Of a DNA stretch of 39,601 nucleotides, positions 1-12,227 are shown piece by piece. The position numbers and the translations under genes were made by a program. The stretch's first letter is position 1; each line of letters starts with the position of its first letter. Source of the stretch: Bondarzewia mesenterica (taxonomy: Eukaryota; Basidiomycota; Agaricomycetes; Russulales; Bondarzewiaceae); assembly GCA_004802705.1 (NCBI GenBank), contig SGPL01000319.1, positions 1-39,601 of the forward strand, written 5' to 3'. The notes beneath the pieces were generated by a model, which worked only from the letters and a program-made list of their open reading frames with translations, was not told the origin of the DNA and did no database searches.

Positions 1-3000
1 CACCCCCGGGCGCGTTGTTCCCCAACCTCGAAAAGAACTCGTCCCACTGACCTGATATCCATTTCCAACATCACATCAGCGATGCTCCACGACGCAACCC
101 ACACACAAAAAAGAAAAACGCACCCCAATCGAACATCCCTCCAGGAATCCCCTCCAAGAGGCTATTGTCCGCCATCGCCCACTGCTCCAGGTTCCCCGCC
201 ATCGCCGGGCTCTGCCCGCTCGCGTCCAGCAGGTTCATCACCTGCACGCTGTCCCCGCCCACCAGCGCGCTCGCGTTCATCGCCGGGTTCACGTTCGTGT
301 TCGCCAAATTCGACAGATCCGCACCTCCGCCCAGGGGCGTAAAGTTGACCATCGCCGCACCCGCGCCCGCCACCAGCACACGGCGGCCGCCTACAAGCAG
401 TGAGCACGCGACAAAAAAAAAAAGGGCAGAGACACGGGCTCACCTTCNTCTTCCTCGTCGCTGCTGTTGATCACCGTCTCTGGCGGCAAATCCTTGTAAT
501 TCGCCTTGGCCTTGCCGTGCGCAACAAAGACGCCCCCGCCTGGACGACTCGGGTCCTTCTCGTACTCGAGTCCGCCCAACGGCGGCGGCTGCTTCCCCGT
601 GACCCCACCCGTCGGATTCAAAGCCGGCGTCTCGATCGGCGGGGGCGGTCCCTGCGTCGCCTCGTAAAGCAGCGCAATGATTTCTGCCGTCTGTTCATAA
701 AATGCATTGTCAATGATCAAACAAAAGGATAAAGAGCGTTCGACGGACCTTCCGTCGGGCAGACATGTGATCCGGCGAGAGGGACTTCTCCCACCGTCTG
801 ATGCAATCCCTCAACTTTTTCAGTTTGAGCGCCGCCTCCTGGTCCTGGCGTCTCGCCCATGTATGATACTATGGCGAGCCGAGGCGGTCAGAATGAGCTC
901 GTCTCGGCCAATCACGGCGAGGGCGAGAAAACGCACCTGCACAAGCGCACATGACGTCGCAGCGTACGCGACGAGCATCCACACGTCGTACAGCTTGTCA
1001 TGCCGATCCAACCAGTCGATCGCGTCCCCCGTCAGCTGCACGAGCGCCGTCCACTGCTCCACCGTGAGGCCAAACTTGAGGTGGGTGGGGCACGAATACG
1101 AAATACGCATGAACACGCGCCAGAAGATCATGGACACGCATGAGTACAGCAAGAACAGAAGCCCTGGTCGTGACAGCGAGCCAATGAGCGTGATGAAGGG
1201 ATCGTCAGGACTGCGGGAAGGGAACATACCGGCGTTCGTGGACGTGTCGGGTCCTCGGAATTGCAAACTTTCCGGCAGGTTCTTCTTCCAGTTCTCAATG
1301 TCATCCAAAAGCGCGTAAAGCACCTCATCTGTCGTGAACGTTAATCCCGAAGGGCTGGCGTATCGTTATCGTGAGCAACGCCGAGCCTGCACCGGGTTCG
1401 AAACGGTGGGAGCACACCTGTATATAGTCTTCAAAACCCGTCCCAAAATTATACTGAGGCGGACAAGCTCGTCCATATAAACGTCGTTCGGATCGCCAGA
1501 CGAGGGAAGTCGCGCGTCGCAGTCGTTAACATCTATCATGTAGGGGTGGCCGTAAGAGAGACTGATCCTATATGACGCATACGTTAGCGGGAACCGTTTC
1601 AAAAGGCCCCAGAGATGGACGAGGAGTGGGAAGCAGAGCGAAACATGGTTTACCATCGATCACTGATTACACAGGCTCCCCATAACCTGCGCCTGAGTTC
1701 GATATTTTGCTTTATCGCTTCCACACGGTGGAGACCCATGTCCTGAGCCTAAAGAAGAGCCAATTAACTCACGGCCAGTTGTCCCGTCAAGCAACGCAAC
1801 GTACCATACGGATGGCCGTACCCAACCTTACCCACAACGCAGACAGCGCATTGGGAACGAACTGCGAATGACAATCGCCCACCATACAGAGGATGAGCAA
1901 ACTCTGCACGTTGGCAATTGACGCCGTCGAGAGCACATCCTCCGACTTGATGACGCTGTTCACCGCATAGCGAATAGAATCAAACACACTCTGCGGCACT
2001 TCCCGTCGGGCAGCGGCGACGAGGCAGATAGAATAGAGCAATATAGGGGGAGGAGAAGGGCTGGAGAGAAACTCGGCTTGAGTGACAATAGGAAGGACGG
2101 GGGAGATCTCGGTAAAGTAGGCATTGACGAGCTTCTCAATCATGTCACGCTCGATGCGCATGTCGATTGGTTTGGGGAGGGCCAGCTGCACTTCGTCTGT
2201 GTTAGGTTCAAGCACTTGAATAAGACCATCTCCGTTTTGCGTCACCTCCCAAGTATGGTGGTGTCGCTCGTCGTACGACTCGTAGATCCTCGACGAGATG
2301 GTCGCGCTAGAGTGCAGTAGATGCGCCTCGGACGTTGGACCTACAGTGCATTCGTGTCAGAGATAACAGCGAGACAAAGGCAGGCAGTGGCCTGAGTGCG
2401 AGAATTCAGACGTACCGCAGACCCTGGCGTCCCCTGAGCGAGAGGACTCGCCGTGGGGAGTCGCCGAATCGCGCACACCTGGCGGTCTATTCTTCTCTCC
2501 ACTGCCACTGACTGCATCGTCCTCCAGCTTCTTTTTTCTTAAATCGGGTCTCCGCAATGGGAAGGAAAAACGTGCACTCAAAGCCATACTGCTTGCAGTG
2601 TTGGCAAGCTGGGGGATCAGATTCTGGCAGGATGTCACACCTGTGTTGCAACAACGTAAGAAATTGATGGAGAATGGAAAATCACGTATGGATGTGTCCA
2701 ACGTCCGAAACAAGGGGTTATGCGTTGCACGAGGCACGAAAAATAGAGAATGGGATCCACGAAAGTCAGAATACTAAAGACGATATAGGGCGCGGGATAA
2801 GAAAACGATACGAACCTGATCTTTCGGCTTCGACAGCTGTCGCAAGCTCTCTGTGTTTTTGTTCGCTTCTTCATGTTTTCAGCAGCCTGCGCGGCGGTAC
2901 TAGTGGTACCTGGAGCAGGTGCAGAGCGACCTACTTCACTCCCCGAAGCGCCAGCCTCGCCATCGGATGCCCCCGCGTCCGACTTTCGCTTTCGCTTGCC

Positions 3001-3664
3001 CATGGTCTGCTGGGCAGCGGGCACGGGTGACGGCATTGCTCCCGGTGAACCTTGAGTAGCTTGCTCCTGAGCTGTAGTCGCACGAGGAGGGCCATACATG
3101 ACCATATGTGGGGCATATCCCGGATAGTGCGTGTACGCAGGATATGGATTATGGGGAATAGGATAGCCGTACCCTGGTTGCGGGGGAGCGTGACCTGGGA
3201 TTCCAGGGCCAATGGTAGGACTACCACCGTTGGCCGAGACTGATGTGGGTGACGGATGGTGGTAGGGAGAAGATGCGTGATGGGGGTGAGTGAAGGGGGA
3301 TCCGTTGGTAGGATACGTAGGCGTCATGATGTGATACTGGGAGGCTGGATAAGGCTGTATGGGAGACGGGCGAGAGTCTGAAGTATTGCGAATGGACGAT
3401 GTTTGTTGAGTGGTGTCCTCGCGGGCGTGCGAAAGTGTGGGACGCGAAGCTTAACGAGAAAATGAGATGACTGGGCACAACAATAAAAGAGATGGCGATG
3501 TCGAAGAGATTGTACATACGATTGGTTTCCGGGGACGGTTGAGTCTGTGCGGGATTGTTTTCAGACTTGGTATTCCGCTTCCGAGGCTTGGTGGTCGTTC
3601 GAGAGGGGTTGGTGGCCTGTGGCTGATCACCTTGTCCCGATTTCTTTCTGCTGCCGGGCTCCAT
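1..3664 (-). CDS. Zn2Cys6 fungal transcription factor, 3' end beyond window
   Basis: Nuclear DNA-binding regulator of the fungal binuclear-cluster class. Twelve exons fit: 3664-3520, 3449-2816, 2640-2416, 2340-1805, 1748-1654, 1567-1418, 1354-1230, 1163-937, 868-749, 690-444, 390-124 and 51 to the edge, about 940 residues so far. The zinc cluster spans residues 251-282 with spacing C-X2-C-X6-C-X10-C-X2-C-X6-C and is split by the 175-nt second intron after KIR. A Pro/His/Tyr-rich low-complexity segment precedes it, and exons 4-9 encode a helical fungal_trans middle homology region (motifs such as SVFDSIRYAVNSVIK and DARLPSSGDPND). The start at 3664 is inferred from a clean phase through intron 1. 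Exon 3 keeps frame only if the T6 run at 2532-2537 is one base too long. Close basidiomycete relatives are often labelled xlnR-like; I cannot confirm a role in xylanase control. One N lies in exon 10. Confidence 0.9.
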
Positions 3665-4806
3665 ACTTGAACGATCCTTTCCTCCGGCCGTCGTGTCCGA
3701 AATAACCAATGACCTGCTGAGCCTCAAAAGGTTTGCTAACACACAGAGAAGTATTCCCAACGCTTCTAAGTATGAGATATCTGAATTTCTTATGCGGTCG
3801 CAATTCACTGCAAGAAGCACACGTACGACTCAAGTTCTCCTCGTCCTCGAGAATTTCTACTGGTTAAAGGAGCAAAGGAGAGAAAACGCGAAGGCTTGGG
3901 AGGGCAAGTCACTGGGATAGGACGCTGTACACCGGCGGCGGTGCGGCAACGGATCGAGGAGAGCGATGCCGCCAGTCCGTGACAAGGGAAGAAAACCCAT
4001 TTCATTCGCCGACCAGAATTTGAGCTCCGCGCGCAGGGACCTTTCCAGGGACCTTCCGTAATATCCATTTTGGCACGCACTCGACGTCACCTTGGTCTAT
4101 GGACCTTCTGGGGTTCAAACTCAATCTTCATCCCGACCTTTATCGACATTCTTCGATGTTCTCCAAATGCCCCTTCAGCTCGCGTTGGAAAACGACGAGA
4201 CCCGACAGGCTGAAGCATCCATCCACTTGCCGCGGGGATGTGCGCTTACCGCGGCGGAAACCCGTTCGGCCAATTACAAGGCAATTAAATTATACATATT
4301 CTCGTCTTGGCCCTTCTCGAGCTCGGTCATGCGCTTGCCTCACGATCTTATCTTCCCTGCAATCTCGGTTGAACCAACTCTACAAATTCCAAAAGGTTAG
4401 GCTGTATATACGATCTTTGCAATCGATCCTGCAGAGCACTTGCAGTGGCAGTGAAACACGTACGACGCGGGCACAACTCATCTTCGTGAGAAATGCCTGC
4501 CAAACGCATGTCGCAATTGCTCCCTGTCAGGGCGACATGTTGGAAGCTGCACCCAAAACAGCAAGCCCACTGCAGTAAGATGGATCTACATGAGAAAGAA
4601 CGAAACCCAATCTGACCCTTCAGTCATTCTCACTCGTCGCGGGACTAGTTCACAGTGCCGTAAACTATGATGCAAAACAAAGGACTGGGACATGCAAAGC
4701 ATATGAACAACAAGAATCAAGAAGATCATAAACATAATAAAAACGTCAACCCAGAAAGAAGAGAAAACTGGCAAGCAAAACACGATTCGCGAGACGTAAC
4801 GCGACC
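3665..4806. other. Intergenic: upstream region of the Zn2Cys6 gene
   Basis: This 1.1-kb spacer holds the presumed promoter and 5' leader of the transcription factor and the 3' flank of the palmitoyltransferase gene, both minus strand. A plus-strand open frame at 4099-4578 has no recognisable motif, biased composition or splice pattern and is treated as chance. I see no RNA gene or repeat. Confidence 0.5.
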
Positions 4807-7139
4807 TCAAGATTCTCGGCTGCCCGGCCCATGCCCAGCCTCCAGATCAATATCATGTTCCTCCCACCCACCATCCAATAGTCCAGGATTAATTTCCCGC
4901 TTGTCCTCGGTGGCGACAGCGCTGGGCTGCACCCACGAGTACCCAACGGGGCGACAGAGCAAGTGCGCCAGATTCCTCCGCCAGCTGCCATGCGCGAATG
5001 GATTGGGCGGCGCTGGTCCTTGCCCCAAGCTCTTGTGCGCCTGGTTTCGAATTTGCTCGATGGTGGTGACATTGAGTATCAGTAGCTGATTCCGCCGGTC
5101 AGAATTTGGACGGTTCATAAAAAACACGTACGTACTCTCATATGATATGACAGCAAGGCAGCAACCGGCCATATCACTATAATTGAGAGACAAAACGCAA
5201 CTGCGCTTCCAGCGCCTTCGTTCACAGCATGGCGGAAATTTGTGTGCTCCTTTCGTGTGATAAGATACAGGTGGAGTGCCGAAGTGACGATCACTAAGCA
5301 CAATGTGAGAGTCTAGAATCGGATCGGTCAGGCTGAATAGGACATGAATGCAGGCGAGACGACTCACTGCTGAGAAAATGAATGCGAAGAAGTAGGTATA
5401 ATTCCGGCGGCCGACGCAGTTATTGACCCATTGACAGTGGTGGTCACAGCCATCGACGCAGTGTCGCACTAGGACAAGAAGCATTACTTCGCGTTCCTAC
5501 CACGAGGTGATCGGCTCACCATTTTACAATGACTTGATCGCGGAGATCGATACGTCTGGCAAGTTGGGCAGTACTTGACGCGCACTCTGCATGTCCGATG
5601 TAAATCCTAGCAATGCAGTATACCTTATTATACTGCACTCACATTCCAGCCCGCACTTTCAAATCACGGGGCAACACGATAGGAGTCTGATCAGACGCGG
5701 TTGCAGACGAGTGTGGGGGGTCGATATCCAAATTCCGAGGTAGAATACCGGGATCGCGAAATGCCTGCCGACGCCACGAAGCCCGTCAGCATTTCAAAAC
5801 ATCATAGAAGCACACCACCTGTGGAACTTACCGTGGTCAACATTGTGGAAATCGTCAACAAACACATGTACGCGCCCACGGCCGCGACGGCCGGACTCTC
5901 GTTATGCCACCACCAAACACAGGTAGTACCAAACCATGTCCCGGCGATGCCTAGCACGAGCATGAACGAACCAATGAACGCCCAGGGACTGTCTCCACCT
6001 GTAAGCAACCGCCCTCGAATAAAGAATCGATTCCTCGAAGGATGCAGCTGATAATTTCTGATTGGACGCTTGGTTTTTGGATCAACTCGAGGAACGGCGG
6101 ACAAAGGAACTTTCATATCATTTGGGGGGTGTGGAATAAATGAAGTCGAAGGCGAGCGACGGAGATGTATCGAGGGCGAAGTTGAGCGTTTGTATCGTGT
6201 CATGGACTCGTCATCGTATGGCTTGATCTCAAGTGTCGTACCTCCATGGCTGTGCGAAGCAGGCGACAGTGCTTCCATCGACTGAAGAGCGTTCCCATTC
6301 GTGCTGGGCGAGCCAACCGGGCTTCCAGCGAGCGACAGGGACCTGCGTACAGACTCCAGACTGATGCCTAGCTTGCCTATACTGTCCAGTACCCGCGCGC
6401 CGGCGGTCGTCCTGCCCACTGTCCGCTCTGTCTGCCCTCGACTGACAGACGGACGTGAGCGATCCGTCGCTGACGACGCCGCACGGTTCAAACCAGGGAC
6501 GCCGATGGGCAGCAATGGCTCGCGGCTGAACTTGGCGTTCTTCATGGGCAGCTGGCGCGATGGGTCTTCGGAAGTAGAGGTTCTGGATGTGTCGCCGTTT
6601 GCCGTTGCGGTAGGCTCTGTGTACATGCTCGTCGAAGCATCCGAGTCGTACACTATTTCTTGCGAAAGCGGGTGGAGACCGAGAGAAAGACTTTGCGCCT
6701 CTTGAGGTGAAATTATCCCATGCGACGAGTCAACAGAGGGGGGGCGGGTGCCAACGAAATTCGAGGAGATTGGAGATTGGTTTGGTCGAGAGGGACGGAA
6801 AAAGGATGCAGGCGGAAGGATACCGCCTGCATGAGTGGAGCTACTTGCAGAAGCCATCGTGAAGCTCTTCCTGGTGGGAGATGAAGGGGCAATAGGACTG
6901 ATAGGGAGTGATGGACGCGGCCTCGATGCGGAAGATATGTTCGACCCCGAACGGCTGTGATTTGCCCGAGGAGTCTGTGTAGAGGTGCTACCGCTTCTCA
7001 ACCGGTTCAAAGAAGCGGGGCTATCGAATCTCGTAGAGATGCCGACAGAAGAGAGTGAAGAAGGAAGCTGTGAGGGGCGATTTGTGGGGCTTGCGATGGG
7101 AACGGAAGGGGAATATGGTAAGGAATGTTGGGCAGCCAT
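4807..7139 (-). CDS. ERF2: Palmitoyltransferase, DHHC family (Erf2-like)
   Basis: S-acyltransferase that attaches palmitate to cysteines of membrane proteins such as Ras, acting at ER/Golgi membranes. Exons: 7139-5832, 5764-5643, 5586-5520, 5468-5368, 5312-5136, 5085-4807; about 684 residues once one frame break is allowed for. Residues 1 to about 390 are Ser/Pro-rich and probably disordered. Two membrane segments follow (about 392-436), then the Cys-rich domain with CPTCQTYR and CDHHCQWVNNC (DHHC at 508-511), then two further membrane segments and a TTIEQIRN segment, where the TTxE motif of the family is expected. Exon 4 is one nucleotide short: a base appears missing near 5462-5465 between the first and second cysteines of the zinc ligand set. 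The family needs this region intact, so a sequence error is more likely than a null allele. Start chosen at the first in-frame ATG. Confidence 0.92.
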
Positions 7140-8276
7140 GGTCGTCAATGCGCAGGCTGGAGAAAGCGACACTGTACAAGAAATAGAGCAAGGGCAGGAA
7201 CCCAGAACAGGTACTGTCTGAAGATCTGGAAGCCCTGGTTCCAAGGTGACAAATATAATTCACAGAGGGTATGGGGATCTATAGCCAATTGCAAGTCCAC
7301 TAGGTCAGACGGCGAGAGAGAGAAAGTCGAGGGCTGGTTAAGACGAGAAATGGGGGTGTGAATCCGAGTTGGCCTTGCAGCCCCAGTGCGACGTGCGTCG
7401 TGCACTCGTTGTCCCTGCTGCCTGCCAGGGATATCTGATCTGATTTGTGGAATGGAACTCTTGTTTGGCTGCGCTTGTCGCGCGCCTTTGTAGGATATGA
7501 ACCCACTCAAAAGTGCAGTAGTTGGTACGAGTAACTCGCTCCACGTCGCATCACAGATTGATCATTCAATGATGTATAATCAACTCAGAAGTCAAGCTCT
7601 CCTGCATAATGAATACACGGCCCTACGGGCATAGCCTGTTCCGTGATGTACCGGAGAGGTGACCGTCACTGTTTAACGTTATGGCCGGAAAGTTGGGTCC
7701 GGTTTGTTTTGGAAGTTTGTTATTCGGAATTGTTGAGAGAATGATCTTCATTTACAATAATAAAAAGTGTATTACATGCTATGGAGTCGTAACGAATAAA
7801 AGTATCCGTGCGAGTCAGAACAACAGCAAAAATCGGAAATGTCGAAGGCGAAAGGACCGTCGGTACGTACGTTGCGAAAATCAGCGTCGGGTGGAAAGCT
7901 TGCGTTTGTTCATTGCGAAATAGAAACCACGATGTACACAGGAGACGTCGTCGACCACGGTAGCAGACAGTAACCTGCTCTGATGCAGCGAGAGAAAGCA
8001 CACCGTCATCATAATGACGCAATCGGCAAGCGTGAGCTCTCCAAGTGACATCACGGTCACAGGGATTTATCGTTCTGAAAGCCTGTCCCTAACGGAACAG
8101 GAACAATGTCTAAAATTTGTGATGACTGCTCATCGTAGATATCGACCAAATGGTCCTGAAGGTTACTACAAGTAAATCGAGAGATTAAGATACACGAGAT
8201 GATAACATACTGAAGATACTACACAGTTAATAGGCAACTGCGACATAAAATACAAACAAAAAGCTACACATCTTCA
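7140..8276. other. Intergenic: ERF2 upstream region
   Basis: This 1.1-kb stretch is the upstream region of the minus-strand palmitoyltransferase gene and the 3' flank of the phosphopantetheine adenylyltransferase gene. It is AT-richer than the flanking exons around 7.7-8.3 kb. No open frame has a recognisable domain and no tRNA-like or repeated structure is visible. Confidence 0.5.
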
Positions 8277-9624
8277 TCACTTCTCAGCACTCGCCTTATT
8301 ACGATTGACAATCCACTCTCTAATAAAGGTGCTGCTCATCTTGGTCTGCTTCAACATCTCCATGTCTTCCGCATCAAGGCGCGCTGACTCATGCGATATT
8401 ACGTCGATAACGAATGTTTTGAGTGGTGGAAGCGAGTGCCCAGCGCGATGTTTGTCAACTGGATCCATTATCAGTATCAGAATCTCGGAAAGCATTGCAT
8501 GACGATAGATCACGCACTCGCGTCAGCGCCGGGAAGCGTCTCCGTGCTCACGACAAGAGCCTGAATGTTGGGATCCCAACCTGTGGGCCCATACACGTCG
8601 TTTATCGAAACGACGTCGTAGACAAGGCTAGGTTTGAAGAGTTTCAGGAAATCGTGAACGCGTTGCGAGCGAACGGATAGAGGCTGTAGGACCTCTCTAT
8701 GCGTCTTCCTCGTAAGGAGAGCGTCATCTGTGCCGTGACAATATCAGACGATATGAATGGGATGTCGACAGGGAAAGAGCATACCAGTGACACCGACTAT
8801 CAGCTTCTCCTCAGCAATCCATGCGCCCATGCTCACTAAAATCTTGTGTCCCGCATGGAGATGGTCAAATGTTCCTCCGAGCGCGACAACCGGAAAAGTG
8901 GACGGCATTGAGTCTTCGACGGCAGGAGATTCCGGCGTATGAACCTCTCTATCAGAGTTGGAATCACCCGCCATCAACCAAGATGTACGCAACTCAGCCA
9001 GAGACTGAGGAAGGGGTACAGGGATACTGTCTGCGTGAACCTAATTGTAAGATAACACGAAAATCAGCAAGCAGCAAAGTGCATACCACCATCGATCCTG
9101 AAGGCAATCTCCATGTCGTGCCCAAACCCTTCGTGCAGATTCTCATCAAAACCCTTGAGCAAAACGTCTACCTCCAGGAGCACCTTGTCCATATCCTGCG
9201 CGACCTTCGTCGCCTGGACGTACACGTACGTCAGTAGCCTCTGGATGTCATCCCACCTGGCCGTATGAAAGACACCCGGCGCCGACCCATCGAGATAAAC
9301 CATGCTCTCGCTATCTCGACGCGCTCTCTTTTCCGCCGCTTGCGCTTTTACCGCGGCAGGCGACAACGAACGGCTCCTCAAGAACGAACGGCTCCTCGCC
9401 CGCCTGCCCGTATTGAACAGCCGGGAGAACAAAATAATCACGACGCGGTCGCGGGTGCACCGAGCGGCGTGCGCGATGCCGGGCCCAAGGAAATGCGGGG
9501 TCTCGAGATCGTCAATCGTGGCGAGCAAAACGGCCCGCTTGACGGCGTTTGGGCAGGTGTGATGGGGCATGTCGAGTTCATGCGTCGTGGGGCCACCGGA
9601 GAAGTCGGAAGAAAAAGATTGCAT
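8277..9624 (-). CDS. CAB4: 4'-phosphopantetheine adenylyltransferase (CoA biosynthesis)
   Basis: Transfers AMP from ATP to 4'-phosphopantetheine, making dephospho-CoA, the fourth step of cytosolic CoA synthesis. Four exons (9624-9087, 9030-8785, 8727-8518, 8458-8277) give 391 residues in unbroken frame. The nucleotidyltransferase fold is in the C-terminal half: GGTFDHLHAGH at 231-241 carries the HxGH motif, the segment VYGPTGWDPNIQALVVS follows, and MSSTFIR near 372-378 is the second nucleotide-binding signature. The N-terminal 180 residues are a fungal extension of unclear role, as in yeast Cab4. Intron 1 uses the acceptor ending at 9031, not the nearer upstream TAG, because only that keeps phase. 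The start at 9624 is the first in-frame ATG. No frame breaks, unlike several neighbours. Confidence 0.93.
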
Positions 9625-9992
9625 TATGAAAACTAGGAGGTCGGGTATATATGCGGGATCGTTGCCAGTGTCATGGGTCTGTCGACCGACGGAGGATGAG
9701 GCAGCGATCTGAGGTCGAAAGAGACGTCGAGCCCCGGGCCCCCATGGTGTCCGAGGGCCGCACCACAGCTCTCCGGTCAAGTCCCCGAACACTGCGCCCC
9801 TAGGCGCTGCTAAACTCCTCCGGCCGTCGGCTTGAGCAGCACGAAAACATATAAATTTAGTCAAAATTTAGCAGAATAAATCGTAGACGATGCTCGAAGA
9901 ACACATCATGGTCGTAAAATAACCAGCATACAATCAAACAACAAAGAAAGGAGAAAAGTGCATAGAAAGGGTCTGAAACCAGATATGTGCTG
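9625..9992. other. Intergenic spacer
   Basis: This 368-nt spacer separates the start of the CoA-pathway gene from the stop of the next minus-strand gene. It should hold the promoter of the former. AT-rich tracts lie at 9845-9950. No other feature is visible. Confidence 0.4.
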
Positions 9993-11863
9993 CTATGTCC
10001 GTGTTCGCGGGGACTGCTTGCTACTGTGCAAGTCCTTGATGTCGAAGAATACACTGATCCCAAAAGTCATGCATAGAAGACATGCACCTGCGGTAGCGAC
10101 ATTGTAACCAGTGCACCTGGGAAGCACAATGCACCGTCAATATTGAAAGTCTCAGTGAAAAATGGCTAGAACAAACGCACCAGCCATTATACTGCCCCGG
10201 CGGACACCTCGGCCCAACCAAAACCCACACGAACTCGACCCCCCACAACAAAAAACTAAGTATGTCAGCGAAAAGGAACCACTTCAGCTCCTTCCTCGCT
10301 CTCTTCCACTGCTCCTCCATGGCCAGTCCCTCGAACACGCCCCTCCGCCTCGGCCTCCGACCCGGGGTGAGTCTCGTACTGGAGACGGCAGAAGAGTATT
10401 TATCCTCGGGGAGGATCTCATCTTCTTCATCTCTCTGTTCTTGACCTTGACCAAATATTGTGGGATCGACAATCAAGTTTACTTGCACTTGTCCTTGATT
10501 ACCTTCCTTTCCCTTCTTCTTCCCGCCTGCCGGAAGACTTTGGACGGGCAAAACCATCATTCCTCCTGGTCCGTGCCCTCCTAGGCTCTTGCCTTTCCGG
10601 TGACCGCAACAACACGGTCGGATAGCAAAAACGTAGAATGTCACAAGGAAGGAGATGACGGACAGAACGTATAGGGCATAAGTCTGCGGCTTGGATTGGG
10701 GTGGTGGACGTTCCGACGGCTTGATTCCCTGCATGAAACGATGAGCAAGTGACTGCCCATTCTGAAGACGACAACGCAAATGATCAAGAACAAACAGACA
10801 TAGGGCGACCTACCAAGGCGGAATATATGGACGCTGTCGCTATCCCAAGTGCCAACAATCCCTCGAGTACTCTGACTGTAACTCTTTTCTTCGGCCCCTG
10901 CGTCACCAAGTTTCCCTTTGCATCAACTCCTCCCACCATAGACACCTCCTGCTTCTCATTTTCATCCGTCCCTTTTGCTCCAAACTCTCTCTCCAACATC
11001 CGCATTCTCTCTTCCTTCGTCTCAGTGTCTACAGGAGCATACCCTGGTGGATCGTTTTGCGACCAAGGTAAGAGGTCCCGTGAAGAATTGGAAGGGACAG
11101 AGTACGGATTGAATTTGTCGTTCACGGAAGGAGAAAAAGCGTTGGCTGTGTAGGCAGGGTCAAAGAACGCAGGACTGGGTTCTTGCGCGGAGGTACGAGT
11201 CTCGGGTGATTGCTGGCCCTTTGGATACCAATTGCGAGACCATGCAGGGAAATGTGCAATGTCGATCTCATCACCTTCGTAGTCCTGAGGATGTTCATAA
11301 ACGTGATCGAGGGATGCAGGAGACTGGACGATGTAGGGGGGATTGCGTAGCATCTCTGCACTCCCTGAAGATGCAGATGGAACTGATGGGGGCAAGGAAA
11401 ATGGCCTATGAGGCGGTGAAAGAGGATTGATTGAGCGATTATGGGACTGGGAAGACGACGCTCCGGGTGAAGAAACGAGGGAAGGCAGTGAATCCCGACT
11501 GTTCATGGAGAACGGACGGACAGCAGGTGGGGAAGGCGGGTACTCGTCATGCGGCTGGAATGCAAAATAATTGTTCTGAGCGGATGCGGATCCTGGTCTG
11601 TCAGCCTGTCGGCCACGACCAAGGTGAAAAGCATAATCTGCTAGGTCAAGCGCTTCCACGGACGCATCGGACGCATCGCGTCTTTGACGCTGGTATCCTG
11701 TAGAAAGCCTATGGTTATTGACAAGTTGTTGTTGTGAGTAATTACCAGTATCCCGCAAAGACTGAAGAGAGGGCAGAGGATCAGTCGGATCTGGCGACCA
11801 CGGGCGAGGTCGAAATTGCGAAGGTGGAGGTGGGGTATCAAGTCGGTGATGTGGTAAATACAT
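9993..11863 (-). CDS. Predicted four-helix membrane protein, unrecognised fungal family
   Basis: Three exons (11863-10814, 10761-10181, 10116-9993) give 584 residues with consistent phase. The first ~325 residues are Ser/Pro/Asn-rich and probably cytoplasmic and disordered. Four hydrophobic segments follow, at roughly 328-350 (LEGLLALGIATASIYSAL), 378-398 (YALYVLSVISFLVTFYVFAI), 509-532 (WFLFADILSFLLWGVEFVWV) and 549-570 (NVATAGACLLCMTFGISVFF). A loop between helices 2 and 3 begins with RPCCCGHRKG, a cysteine cluster that could be acylated (inference), and is otherwise Gly/Lys/Glu-rich. The spacing recalls MARVEL-like or four-helix fungal membrane proteins, but I do not recognise the family. 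The start is the first in-frame ATG; the open frame extends upstream through non-ATG codons. Confidence 0.75.
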
Positions 11864-12227
11864 ATTGCGCGAATGTTCGTTAGTGTTCGTTGAATAGTCG
11901 TAAATGTTCGTCGATTTATCGGCTCGTGAAGGATAATGGGAACGCCTGGGTAGCACAAAGCATGCCCACAGTTGTTGTGGGCTTCAGGGGAACTGTGGAG
12001 GCAGTAGAGAAGGAAATTCCCAGAATTGGAAACTTCACGATGATCCCTGGTGCTAAAGAACGTGCTTGAGACAACGTTCTTCATAACTTACGACTTCTGG
12101 TCTCCCAGAACCGCGAAGTACAGAGCACAAGAAGGAAAATAATATATTGCAGTTGAGCACTAAGTACTGGTACTGAACGCTAAGCATTTGAAGTCTCAGA
12201 CGGCTAATAGGACGGTACTCATGCAGA
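11864..12227. other. Intergenic spacer
   Basis: This 364-nt spacer lies between two minus-strand genes and holds the upstream region of the four-helix membrane protein gene. The repeated word GTTCGT(T/C) occurs several times near 11875-11915 on the plus strand. Nothing else is recognised. Confidence 0.35.

Noticed and set aside
4099..4578. Plus-strand open frame of 159 codons upstream of the transcription factor
   Set aside because: No motif, no sensible splice partners, and it lies in the promoter region of the minus-strand gene.
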